Assembly (NCBI RefSeq): GCF_026250525.1
Contig: NZ_CP111043.1
Span: 4,167,001 to 4,231,000 of the forward strand
Source of the DNA: Chondrinema litorale
GTDB lineage: Bacteria; Bacteroidota; Bacteroidia; Cytophagales; Flammeovirgaceae
Reading direction: 5' to 3'
Length of the DNA stretch: 64,000 nucleotides
In this document: one piece after another, positions 41,428-49,774 of the stretch
How positions within the stretch are numbered: position 1 is the stretch's first letter
Layout: each line of letters starts with the position of its first letter
Translations under genes and position numbers: made by a program
The notes under the pieces: generated by a model
What the model saw: only the letters and a program-made list of their open reading frames with translations
Database searches by the model: none
What the model was told of the DNA's origin: nothing

Positions 41428-43803
41428 ATGATGAAAATAAGCAGCAATTATGCAATTGCTATCATGTTTATTTGTTCCATTTTTTTCTCTCATCTTTCTT
41501 TTGCACAGGAACAGTTCACAATTAGTGGATACATTAAAGATGCCGCAACTGGTGAAACATTAATTGGTGCAACAGTTTACATAGAAGAAACAGGAAATGG
41601 CGCAGTATCAAATGTCTACGGCTTTTATTCAATCTCTTTACCTCCCGGAGAGTATTCGGTTTCTTACAGATTTGTTGGTTATAACAATGAGTCAAAAGAA
41701 ATTAATCTGACCGAAAATGTTAAAATAGATGTGGAACTTGGTGAGTCAGACGAAACACTTGAAGAGATAGTAATTACTGGCGAAGCAGAAGATGAAAATG
41801 TGAGCAGTCTTGAAATGAGTGTAAATAAACTTGATATTAAGACTATTCAAAAAATACCAAGTTTACTTGGCGAGGCAGATTTAATTAGAAGTATTCAGCT
41901 TTTACCGGGTGTAAGTACTGTAGGAGAAGGAGCTTCTGGGTTTAATGTACGTGGTGGTGGAGTAGGACAAAACCTGGTTTTGTTAGACGAGGCTCCAGTT
42001 TACAATTCTTCTCACTTGCTCGGTTTCTTTTCGGTATTTAATCCAGATGCTGTAAAAGATGTTAAATTGATAAAAGGTGGAATTCCTGCTCAGTATGGTG
42101 GCCGTTTGTCTTCCATTTTAGATGTGAGAATGAAAGAAGGGAATTACAAAAGACTTTCTGCTTCTGGTGGTATAGGTACAATCTTTAGCCGCCTAACTTT
42201 AGAAGGGCCGATTGTAAAAGACAAAGGTTCTTTTGTAATTGCTGGTAGAAGATCATACGCAGATGTTTTGGCAAAGCCATTTATTTCAAGTACTTCTTTT
42301 TCAGATGCTAAGCTCTATTTCTACGATCTTACCATGAAAGGTAATTACACCATTGATGATAAGAACAGGATTTTTCTTTCTGGTTATTTAGGTAGAGATG
42401 TTTTTAAGTTTGATGGCGAACAAGGTTTCTCTTGGGGTAACACCACTACCACACTTAGATGGAATCACCTCTTTAATGATAGATTGTTCTCTAATGTTAC
42501 CCTATTTTATAGCAATTACGATTATGAGCTAAAATTCGGTGAAGATGATGATGTGTTTGAATGGAATTCTAAAATTATCAATTACAGTGTTAAACCGGAA
42601 TTCACTTACTATATCAATACAAAAAACGAATTGACATTTGGAGGCCAAATGATTCTATTCGACTTTGAGCCTGCTGAAACGTCAGCCATTTCGGCTGGGG
42701 AATACACCGAAATAGCACTCGATAATAAATATGCGCTAGAGTCAGCAGTTTATCTGGCAAACCAACAAACCATCAACTCAAAATTAAGTCTGCAATATGG
42801 CATAAGACTATCTATGTTTAATTACATGGGGCCGGGTTCAGCATATGAATATAACAATCCTGAGCCGGGAACCAGAAAATCAGTAGTCTCATCAGAAGAA
42901 TATGATCGCTGGGAGTCTATTAAAAGATACATTAATCCTGAAGCAAGATTTAACCTAAAGTATCAGCTCAATAAAGAATCTTCGATTAAGGCGAGTTATA
43001 ACCGCATGGTTCAGTACATTCATTTAGTTTCGAATACGACAGCTTCTAACCCACTAGATGTTTGGACACCGAGTACCAACAACATTAAGCCACAAAAAGC
43101 CGATCAAGTAGCTTTGGGTTATTTCAGAAACTTTAAAGAAAATGCCTATGAGGCTTCGGTAGAAGTTTACTATAAAAAAATCTACGACATAGTCGATTAT
43201 ATAGATGGTGCTGATTTATTAATTAACCGCTATCTCGAAGGAGATTTGTTAGCAGGAGAGGGCAGAGCTTTTGGTGCAGAATTCTATCTCAAGAAAACCA
43301 CTGGAAAGTTTAATGGATGGATTAGTTATACACTATCAAGATCAGAAAGACAGGTAGAGGGTATAAACAGAGGAGCATGGTATCCTAATCGATTCGATCA
43401 GTTACATAATTTAAGTGTGGTTGCCTTTTATGATTTTAGCAAACGTGTAACTTTATCTGCCAACTTTGCTTACAACAGTGGTACACCTGCTACCTTCCCA
43501 AATAGTAAATTAATTGTTCAGGGTTATGTAGTGCCACATAGTAATAATTATGCGCGTAATAATGTACGTATTCCAGATTATCACCGATTGGATTTTTCAC
43601 TAACCTTAAATGCCAAAGAGAAACCAAATCGTAAAAACGATTCTTACTGGGTGTTTTCTCTTTATAATGTTTACAATAGAAAAAATCCTTTTTCCATCTA
43701 TTTTAATCAAACAGACGATCGCATAAACCCACAAACACAAGCATTTAAAGTGGCGATTTTTGGATCAGTTATTCCTGCTGTGTCTTATAATTTTAAGTTT
43801 TAG
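41428..43803 (+). CDS. TonB-dependent outer-membrane receptor with carboxypeptidase-like N-domain
   Basis: 791 residues. Signal peptide (about 1-26), then a carboxypeptidase-regulatory-like beta domain (about 28-110: FTISGYIKDAATGETLIGATVYIEETGNG begins it), a plug domain (about 140-225: GFNVRGGGVGQNLVLLDEAPVYN) and a beta-barrel ending in an aromatic residue (VIPAVSYNFKF). It imports a large substrate using TonB energy. The next gene encodes a DUF4249 lipoprotein, which replaces the SusD-like partner in this type of pair. There is no regulator next to it. Confidence 0.93.
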   Translation: MMKISSNYAIAIMFICSIFFSHLSFAQEQFTISGYIKDAATGETLIGATVYIEETGNGAVSNVYGFYSISLPPGEYSVSYRFVGYNNESKEINLTENVKIDVELGESDETLEEIVITGEAEDENVSSLEMSVNKLDIKTIQKIPSLLGEADLIRSIQLLPGVSTVGEGASGFNVRGGGVGQNLVLLDEAPVYNSSHLLGFFSVFNPDAVKDVKLIKGGIPAQYGGRLSSILDVRMKEGNYKRLSASGGIGTIFSRLTLEGPIVKDKGSFVIAGRRSYADVLAKPFISSTSFSDAKLYFYDLTMKGNYTIDDKNRIFLSGYLGRDVFKFDGEQGFSWGNTTTTLRWNHLFNDRLFSNVTLFYSNYDYELKFGEDDDVFEWNSKIINYSVKPEFTYYINTKNELTFGGQMILFDFEPAETSAISAGEYTEIALDNKYALESAVYLANQQTINSKLSLQYGIRLSMFNYMGPGSAYEYNNPEPGTRKSVVSSEEYDRWESIKRYINPEARFNLKYQLNKESSIKASYNRMVQYIHLVSNTTASNPLDVWTPSTNNIKPQKADQVALGYFRNFKENAYEASVEVYYKKIYDIVDYIDGADLLINRYLEGDLLAGEGRAFGAEFYLKKTTGKFNGWISYTLSRSERQVEGINRGAWYPNRFDQLHNLSVVAFYDFSKRVTLSANFAYNSGTPATFPNSKLIVQGYVVPHSNNYARNNVRIPDYHRLDFSLTLNAKEKPNRKNDSYWVFSLYNVYNRKNPFSIYFNQTDDRINPQTQAFKVAIFGSVIPAVSYNFKF

Positions 43804-43807
43804 AATC

Positions 43808-44734
43808 ATGAAAAAACTGACTATATTTTTTAATATAATTGCTTTAATAGGATTGATGTTTTTCATTCAATCTTGCGAAACGGAGATAACTCCTGCACTA
43901 GATACTTATGAGCCTATTATTACAATTGATGCTTGGCTAACCAGTATGCCGGGCGAACAAACTATCTATATTAGCCAAACAGCTGCTTATTTTGATGAGA
44001 GTGATTTCCCGACAGTGAGTGGGGCACAAGTAAGTGTGGTAGATAATATTGGGAATACTTTTGTTTTTGAGGAGACTGAGTCTGGTACATATGTTTGGGG
44101 TAGCGATACCACCGAAACTTCTTTTGTACAAACTAACAAAGTTTTTCAGTTAGAGATTATCCGCGATGGAGTTGTCTATACGGCAAGTTCTGAAGCCAGA
44201 AGAAGTCCAGAGATAGATTCTATTGTTGTGGAAAAAAGAGAAGAAGAACTAGGTTTGCCAGAAGGTTATTATGCTCAATTTTATGCTAGAGACTTTTCTG
44301 GCTCTGGTGATACATATTGGATTAAAGCTTACAAAAACGGTCAGTACCTCAATAAACCTTCTGAAATAAACATTGCATATGATGCTGCATTTAGTGCTGG
44401 TGGTAATTTTGATGGTTCAGTATTTATAAGCCCTATAAGAGAAGGAATTAATCCATACGACGAAGATGAGGATGAAGATATTATATCGCCTTATACTCCC
44501 GGAGATAGCATAAGAGTAGAAGTGTGGTCTGTTACAGAAGACGCTTTTTATTTCTTAAGTGATATAGCTGAGCTTACCAATAGAGAAGGTGGAGTGGGAG
44601 CTTTATTTGCTTCTCCAATTTATAATACCAAATCTAATATTCGTGTAAATGGAGAATCGAGCGAAGCAGTAACAGGCTACTTTTCGACTTCAGTTGTAAA
44701 TAGTTTGGAGGCTTTGGTTGAAGAAGAACAGTAA
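43808..44734 (+). CDS. DUF4249 lipoprotein, partner of TonB receptor
   Basis: 308 residues from the ATG at 43808, four bases after the receptor stop. This start gives a lipoprotein signal (MKKLTIFFNIIALIGLMFFIQSC); an earlier in-frame ATG lies inside the receptor gene. DUF4249 features are VIDAWLTSMPGEQTIYISQTAAYFD-like (here TIDAWLTSMPG), the beta-rich core, and an Asp-rich YDEDEDEDI stretch at about 216-224 that could bind calcium. It is surface or periplasm facing. DUF4249 genes almost always follow a TonB receptor in this phylum. Confidence 0.87.
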   Translation: MKKLTIFFNIIALIGLMFFIQSCETEITPALDTYEPIITIDAWLTSMPGEQTIYISQTAAYFDESDFPTVSGAQVSVVDNIGNTFVFEETESGTYVWGSDTTETSFVQTNKVFQLEIIRDGVVYTASSEARRSPEIDSIVVEKREEELGLPEGYYAQFYARDFSGSGDTYWIKAYKNGQYLNKPSEINIAYDAAFSAGGNFDGSVFISPIREGINPYDEDEDEDIISPYTPGDSIRVEVWSVTEDAFYFLSDIAELTNREGGVGALFASPIYNTKSNIRVNGESSEAVTGYFSTSVVNSLEALVEEEQ

Positions 44735-44743
44735 TTATGGGTG

Positions 44744-44774
44744 AAAGTCGTGATCATCCTTCACGACTTTCTTT
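44744..44774 (+). terminator. Terminator after the TonB receptor/DUF4249 operon
   Basis: AAAGTCGTGA (44744-44753) pairs with TCACGACTTT (44761-44770), 7-nt loop, short T-rich tail. Confidence 0.65.
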
Positions 44775-44799
44775 AGTAAAAAGAGAGGGATTGAAAAAA

Positions 44800-44979
44800 T
44801 CATCCGAAAAACCCTGTTGAGAGCAGTAGGTATCCAATAATAAATACTGCTCCCATCATTATCGCTAGTGATATAATCGGTTCATATTCTTTTGGTAAAG
44901 CTGGATCAATTCCCATATCATCTCTTTCAATTAGCTTTATATTTTTTTTGTTTCTTGTATTTTCAGTCTTAGTTTCCAT
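44800..44979 (-). CDS. Small single-pass membrane protein, 59 aa
   Basis: Open frame of 59 codons on the minus strand from the ATG at 44979 to TGA at 44800. The first half is charged (METKTENTRNKKNIKLIERDD), then MGIDPALPKEYEP, and the C-terminal 25 residues form one hydrophobic helix (IISLAIMMGAVFIIGYLLL) ending TGFFG. The codon use looks normal and the layout (soluble N-terminal tail plus C-terminal anchor) is coherent. No family recognised. It lies alone between the DUF4249 terminator and the purine permease gene. Confidence 0.5.
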   Translation of the reverse strand: METKTENTRNKKNIKLIERDDMGIDPALPKEYEPIISLAIMMGAVFIIGYLLLSTGFFG

Positions 44980-45329
44980 AGGACATATCTGATTTAGATG
45001 AACAGTAAATAGTTAGTAAAAAAACCAGTATTGCAGTTGATTCTTTTTGTAATTTGTTCAATGAGTTTAGAGGAAGATTGCTAATAAGATAGCTTCAGCA
45101 CAAGACCATAAAGCAATTGTGAACAAAAGTTAATAATAAAAAAATTAAATATCTAATTCTAGTTACTAAATCATTTGATTTGTACCATCAATTAGTAGAA
45201 AAGTGCAAGTAATTTAGTTTTTTTGAGGTAAGATTGGCGTGATATTTAAATAACAAATATATAAAAAAATAGCCTTGTAAATACTGTAGAATATTTACAA
45301 GGCTATTTAATGTTAAGAGAATTAATTTT
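44980..45329. other. Gene-free spacer; terminator only
   Basis: No credible open frame in either direction. The only clear element is the strong terminator at 45262-45308. Confidence 0.6.
45262..45308 (-). terminator. Strong terminator of the purine-salvage operon
   Basis: Perfect 17-bp stem: 45267-45283 with 45292-45308 (AAATAGCCTTGTAAATA and its complement). On the minus strand a U-rich tract follows from the A-run at 45263-45269. Confidence 0.9.
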
Positions 45330-46433
45330 TTATGATTCTGGACTTGGTATAGTGTCTTTGTATTTATCCCAATTATCGGTTATTTCTATAACTACTTTGC
45401 TGCCCACTCTCCATGCCGCTTCTAATGCAGGTATAAAAGCTGAATATCCAACTTCTCCATCTAACTTCTCTCCACTTAAACTTTGTGCCGCATCTATACC
45501 TTCGTGTTGCATGGTAAAATTACTACCTGTTCTTAATACCAACATTCTTTTTGAATCTACTTTTCCAGCCTTTTCTAAGAACTTAAGAGATTGCATACTT
45601 CCAGTGTCTTCCATAGCAGAAGTTACAAAGTTACCTTTTCCAGCTGTCCAGTAAGCCACCCATTTGTTAGCCCATTTGTTCATTAATTTGCCATGCCAGT
45701 AAGTAGATGCAGCCAGTTGGTCGCCAATCATTACTTTAGGAGGTGTTAAAGCATTAGGAAAGTTAGCATATTGCTCCCGCATTTTTTTAATGTCTTCATT
45801 ATCAACTAGCTCTGTATTTTTTGTGAGTTGATAAGCCCATTGCACAAGACCTTTATCCAGTTTATATACTTCCCCTTCATTTGGGTCTTTTAGTGGCAAT
45901 TCATAAGGCACTTTTTTTCTTAAAGGTAGGTAGCCTGTTTCCCAATCAGCTGGAATTTCTCTGGCGTCTATTTCATGAGAAAGATCACCATCTACTAAAT
46001 ATTGCGCCCAAGCAGCAGAACCTGTTGACGCATCTTCAGGGTCAATACCGGCAATACCGGCAACCATAAAATAAGCTTTGGTTAAATCGAACCTATCATC
46101 CATACCTAAAGCCATAATAGATGCAGTTGCTCTTGCTATGCCCATTCCTGTACAAATTCCTAGAATACCTTTTTCTCTATTGAGTCTCAGGTCTTTATAT
46201 CCTTGTGGGAATGAGATGGTTTCATTAAGAGGTAATCTTTCTACCCAGTATTGAAACTCTCCTGGTTTATCACCTGTTGGCTCACCTTGTTCAAAAAGAG
46301 TAATTACAACCATTTTAATTTCTATAGGATGTTCTTTTTCTTCTTGACTCACTTCTTGCTGTGGTGTGCAGCATGTTATAAAAAGTATTGCTGTAGAGAT
46401 AGCAAATAGTGAAATTAGTCTTATTGTTTTCAA
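45330..46433 (-). CDS. NUP-family purine nucleoside permease/phosphorylase-like lipoprotein
   Basis: 367 residues. A signal with lipobox-like FITC/FITCC near residues 18-22 indicates export. The body matches the NUP family (purine nucleoside permease): KMVVITLFEQGEPTG, GICTGMGIARATASIMALG, AGIAGIDPEDASTGSAAWAQYLVDGD, and SAMEDTGSMQSLKFL. Known fungal members are called permeases, but this fold is related to nucleoside phosphorylases and has no multipass membrane region here, so an enzymatic or binding role on exported nucleosides is more likely. It follows an exported adenosine deaminase gene by 43 bp. Confidence 0.85.
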   Translation of the reverse strand: MKTIRLISLFAISTAILFITCCTPQQEVSQEEKEHPIEIKMVVITLFEQGEPTGDKPGEFQYWVERLPLNETISFPQGYKDLRLNREKGILGICTGMGIARATASIMALGMDDRFDLTKAYFMVAGIAGIDPEDASTGSAAWAQYLVDGDLSHEIDAREIPADWETGYLPLRKKVPYELPLKDPNEGEVYKLDKGLVQWAYQLTKNTELVDNEDIKKMREQYANFPNALTPPKVMIGDQLAASTYWHGKLMNKWANKWVAYWTAGKGNFVTSAMEDTGSMQSLKFLEKAGKVDSKRMLVLRTGSNFTMQHEGIDAAQSLSGEKLDGEVGYSAFIPALEAAWRVGSKVVIEITDNWDKYKDTIPSPES

Positions 46434-46476
46434 TTTTTGAGTCTGATTAATTATTTAAAAATCGATTAAAATGTTT

Positions 46477-48003
46477 TTAGAGAGTGGTATTTACATACTT
46501 AATCCAGCTAGCCCATTGCTTATCTAGATACTCTCTAGAAGATTGTTTATCATAAGAGTTGAGGCTGCTATAATCTATGCTATTATAAACCAGTTTCTTT
46601 AAAGATCGAACATCTAGTCCCCAAGCAAGAAAAATTGCCCAGTAATCTGGTGTTACACCAACATAATCAAATACTCCTGGGTCATCTGGACTAATAGAAA
46701 TCTGTATACCTTGGTTCATATAATATACCGCCGGATGTATTCGCAAATCTCTTAGATAGTCTAAAATTTGATTGCTAAGTGGATTTACTTCAATACAAAC
46801 TTGTTGTTCTTTTATCATTTTTTGTAGCGTAGGAAACCTGAAAAGGTTAAAACCATGCCCAATTCTTTTGCTTGAAAGTATTACAGCATCATAAAGATTT
46901 TTATTATCTGGCCAATCGCTTTCTCCATCGTGGAGGTAAAGTGGCAAATCGATTCCATATTTTTTCTCCATTTCTTCCATTTGCACCCAGTTGTTTAGAA
47001 AGAACAGCGTTGTATTGCCAGCATCTTCTTCGGCTACCAAATCGAAACCAGAAATTAATTCAGGGTATTTTTTTCTTAATTGATAAGCTTTGTCTATTTC
47101 TTTTAAAACTGATGCTTCATTAAAAAACCTGAGAGATGTGTAAATGAGTTTGATACTGAAGTTTGGATTTTCCTCTTTAAATTCTTCTTCTAGTTCTTTC
47201 CAAAATATTAAAACTTCTTCTTCTTTTACTAGGTCACCCTTAGCTTCTTTGCCAGTTAAATCGTAAAGGTGGGCTTTAGGTATTACTCTAAGTTCAAGAT
47301 GATGAACACCGTCATCTATCATATTTTGAATACCTTGTCTGTAGAACTTTTTAAACATGGGTTTATAAGAATAAAAGCCACCAACTCGCTTAAAAGATTT
47401 TTCAAATTCTACCCAAGTTTTAAAATCTACATCGTATGCAGAAACATCGAAAGTGAGTAAATCGAATAATTCTTCTTTAAACTGAGGTATTTCCTTATTT
47501 AATTTCGATGCAAGCTTAAATCCAGTAGGTTCTTTTCCATCTTTAAAGAAGCGTATCTGCCCTTTAATATATTCTTTTGTGTCATCAGCCCAATAAACAT
47601 AACAATGTTCTTCCAATACTGCTTGATCTGCAATCCATTTAAAATCTTGCATTGTTACCGGGTGCAAATGATGAATACCACCCTTTGGCATTGCTTTTAG
47701 AATTTCGAAAAGCTTAGACTTATACATATCATCTCGCCAATCGTAAAAAACATGTGCAGGAGGAAAGTAATTGGCTTTTTTGAAATCAGCCATCATTTCA
47801 GCTTTAAAAGCCATCAGTTTTTCATTTGCAGCCATTTCATCAGTAGATAATTCGATAGCGGCATCGAATGAAATTAAGCTGTCAGACTTTAATAATTTAT
47901 CCCTTTCTGATAGGTAACTTTCTCTGGTTAGGCGCTGAGCAGAAACAGTGAAATAAGGAATTAAAAATATGGAGATTAATAGTAAAAATCTGCTATAGAT
48001 CAT
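46477..48003 (-). CDS. Exported adenosine deaminase-family protein (ADGF-like)
   Basis: 508 residues with a signal peptide (about 1-22). Zinc site: His112-x-His114 in KGGIHHLHP; later HDGESDWP, RIGHGFNL with the conserved His, EVNPLSNQIL and SISPDDPGVF with the Asp pair. It is longer than cytosolic adenosine deaminases (about 340) because of an N-terminal helical extension, as in extracellular ADGF enzymes. It would convert adenosine to inosine outside the cytoplasm. It is the first gene of an operon with the NUP-family gene. Confidence 0.87.
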   Translation of the reverse strand: MIYSRFLLLISIFLIPYFTVSAQRLTRESYLSERDKLLKSDSLISFDAAIELSTDEMAANEKLMAFKAEMMADFKKANYFPPAHVFYDWRDDMYKSKLFEILKAMPKGGIHHLHPVTMQDFKWIADQAVLEEHCYVYWADDTKEYIKGQIRFFKDGKEPTGFKLASKLNKEIPQFKEELFDLLTFDVSAYDVDFKTWVEFEKSFKRVGGFYSYKPMFKKFYRQGIQNMIDDGVHHLELRVIPKAHLYDLTGKEAKGDLVKEEEVLIFWKELEEEFKEENPNFSIKLIYTSLRFFNEASVLKEIDKAYQLRKKYPELISGFDLVAEEDAGNTTLFFLNNWVQMEEMEKKYGIDLPLYLHDGESDWPDNKNLYDAVILSSKRIGHGFNLFRFPTLQKMIKEQQVCIEVNPLSNQILDYLRDLRIHPAVYYMNQGIQISISPDDPGVFDYVGVTPDYWAIFLAWGLDVRSLKKLVYNSIDYSSLNSYDKQSSREYLDKQWASWIKYVNTTL

Positions 48004-48292
48004 GCTAATGGTTTAGTAATAACTCTGTTCAGAAACAAAAACTTGTTGGCAATAAACATTGAAAAACAGGCTTTGTGTTAATTTTTAAGTGGTTTTGTTA
48101 AGGTCGGAATTGAAAAAATTACTGTTATTTTTCTCTTATCTGCAATTATAATTAATAGGCAAATTTATAAAATAAAAATTGAGTATAAATATCTGAAGTC
48201 TTTATTGTGTTTTGGAGTGAAAATGAAATTTTACAAGTATCAAAAGCCTTTAAAAAGCGTTGAGCAAGTGATTTTTTTCAAATTTTTTTTCT

Positions 48293-48571
48293 ATGCAAGA
48301 TCAGATTATTTTCAGAATATTTTTAGTTAAAGGTTTAATCCTAGGCGCAATGTTCGGTTCTTTTGCATACTTTTTAAGAGGCTATGCATATGGTGCTACA
48401 ATCATGTTGGCGCAAGTAATGTTTCAAGCTGTTAATCTTTACGTTTTCCCTCAGTTAAAAAGAAGAAATATTTTACATATCCTATATGGAGCAGGTTTAC
48501 TAGTTGGTATACTCGCTTTTGTTGGAGTTTTCTATCTTTTTATGAAATTTGGAACACTGCAAATAATCTAA
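48293..48571 (+). CDS. Small three-helix membrane protein, 92 aa
   Basis: 92 residues, strongly hydrophobic with about three membrane segments (IFLVKGLILGAMFGSFAYFL, then ATIMLAQVMFQAVNLYVF and ILYGAGLLVGILAFVGVFYLF). Positive residues (LKRRN) lie between segments 2 and 3. No family recognised. It sits alone: divergent from the adenosine deaminase gene and convergent, one base apart, with the next gene. Confidence 0.6.
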   Translation: MQDQIIFRIFLVKGLILGAMFGSFAYFLRGYAYGATIMLAQVMFQAVNLYVFPQLKRRNILHILYGAGLLVGILAFVGVFYLFMKFGTLQII

Positions 48572-48572
48572 T

Positions 48573-49544
48573 TTACAAAAACACTTTTGTGTAGACATAT
48601 TTTACAGACTCAATCAATACTCGTTTTACTTCATTAGTAGATTTCCACCAGTTTTCGTCTGGAGTAAATGGACTTTTTAATGAGATAATACCTACAGGAA
48701 TATTTTCTTTGATGTTTTTTTGAAAGAGTACCCAGCTTCTACGTGAGTGGGTACCTAATGAAATCACATTTATACCAGATAGAGATGCTTTTCCAGCATA
48801 GCTAGATAACCAGTCTCCAAATGCTATAGCACTGTTAGATGTTCTGTTTATATCCATCTCATCAGTAGGGATTGCTACGATTTTATCTGCGGGGATTCCT
48901 CTTTTCTGTAAAATTAATGCTGCTTCGTCTGCTACAGTAGCAAAGTTGGCTGAGTAAATGTCATCACCACCTCTTTTGCCTCTGTCGTAAATTACATTTT
49001 CACTTCTAGGTAAATATTTAGTTCCGTTTATTGCAATGTCATTTACTATTAGGTCTCTGTCTTCCTCATTTGTTTTGCCATCGTTAGGAAACCATATAGC
49101 TACATTGTAAATAGTATCTGTTGCAAATTCGAAACTGTAAGTCTTTAAGTCTTCACTCGTTTCAGTTTCAAAAGCCAAACTATCGTTTATATAGAATTTC
49201 ATATCAGCAAACTTTCCATCAACAGGTGTACCCATTGCATTCACATCTATAGAAAACTTGCTTTGATTGGCTATAAGGGGGGCATTTTGAAAGTTGAAAA
49301 TCAAATAACCGCTAAAAGGCATTCTAAATTCAGGAGTTAAAGGAACTCCAGTTGTAGCTATTAATTTATAATTAGTACTATTGAATTCTTCAATTGCTTT
49401 ATCTAAAGATTCAGGCGGTAACCATCCCTCAACAACCAATACATCTGCTTTTACTGGGTGTGAATCACTTAGAAAATTGTAGATATTTAAAAAATAGATT
49501 ACTAATAGAATAATGATAAGAGGTATCCAAAGTAATTTTTTCAC
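48573..49544 (-). CDS. DUF218/YdcF-like membrane protein with inserted carbohydrate-binding-like domain
   Basis: 323 residues. One N-terminal membrane anchor (about 4-22). The YdcF/ElyC (DUF218) fold starts at KADVLVVEGWLPPES and is interrupted at about residue 72 by some 115 residues, then resumes (GGDDIYSANFATVADEAALIL, RTSNSAIAFGDWL, LGTHSRRSWVLF). The insert (about 95-178) looks like a calcium-dependent xylan-binding module of the CBM36/60 kind: FADMKFYINDSLAFE, then VAIWFPNDG and EEDRDLIVNDIAING. DUF218 proteins act in envelope polysaccharide metabolism, so the insert may bind a glycan. The insertion is clear; the CBM comparison is by eye. Confidence 0.7.
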   Translation of the reverse strand: MKKLLWIPLIIILLVIYFLNIYNFLSDSHPVKADVLVVEGWLPPESLDKAIEEFNSTNYKLIATTGVPLTPEFRMPFSGYLIFNFQNAPLIANQSKFSIDVNAMGTPVDGKFADMKFYINDSLAFETETSEDLKTYSFEFATDTIYNVAIWFPNDGKTNEEDRDLIVNDIAINGTKYLPRSENVIYDRGKRGGDDIYSANFATVADEAALILQKRGIPADKIVAIPTDEMDINRTSNSAIAFGDWLSSYAGKASLSGINVISLGTHSRRSWVLFQKNIKENIPVGIISLKSPFTPDENWWKSTNEVKRVLIESVKYVYTKVFL

Positions 49545-49774
49545 TTTTTTTTGTATTAATTTGATGTTATATTTAGTTTAAAATAACTATAATTTAAACA
49601 GCTGTGATCATTAACTTTGCGTGTTTATCAATGTAAAATTATTGAATATTAGCTCAAATGCAGTATTTCGTTATGATTTATAAAGAAAAAGTGCTATTTG
49701 ATGTATAAGGTGGGAGGGCATTGGTAAATGTAAGATTCAATTATTTAAATTAAGAGTGTCAAATAGGATGCACA

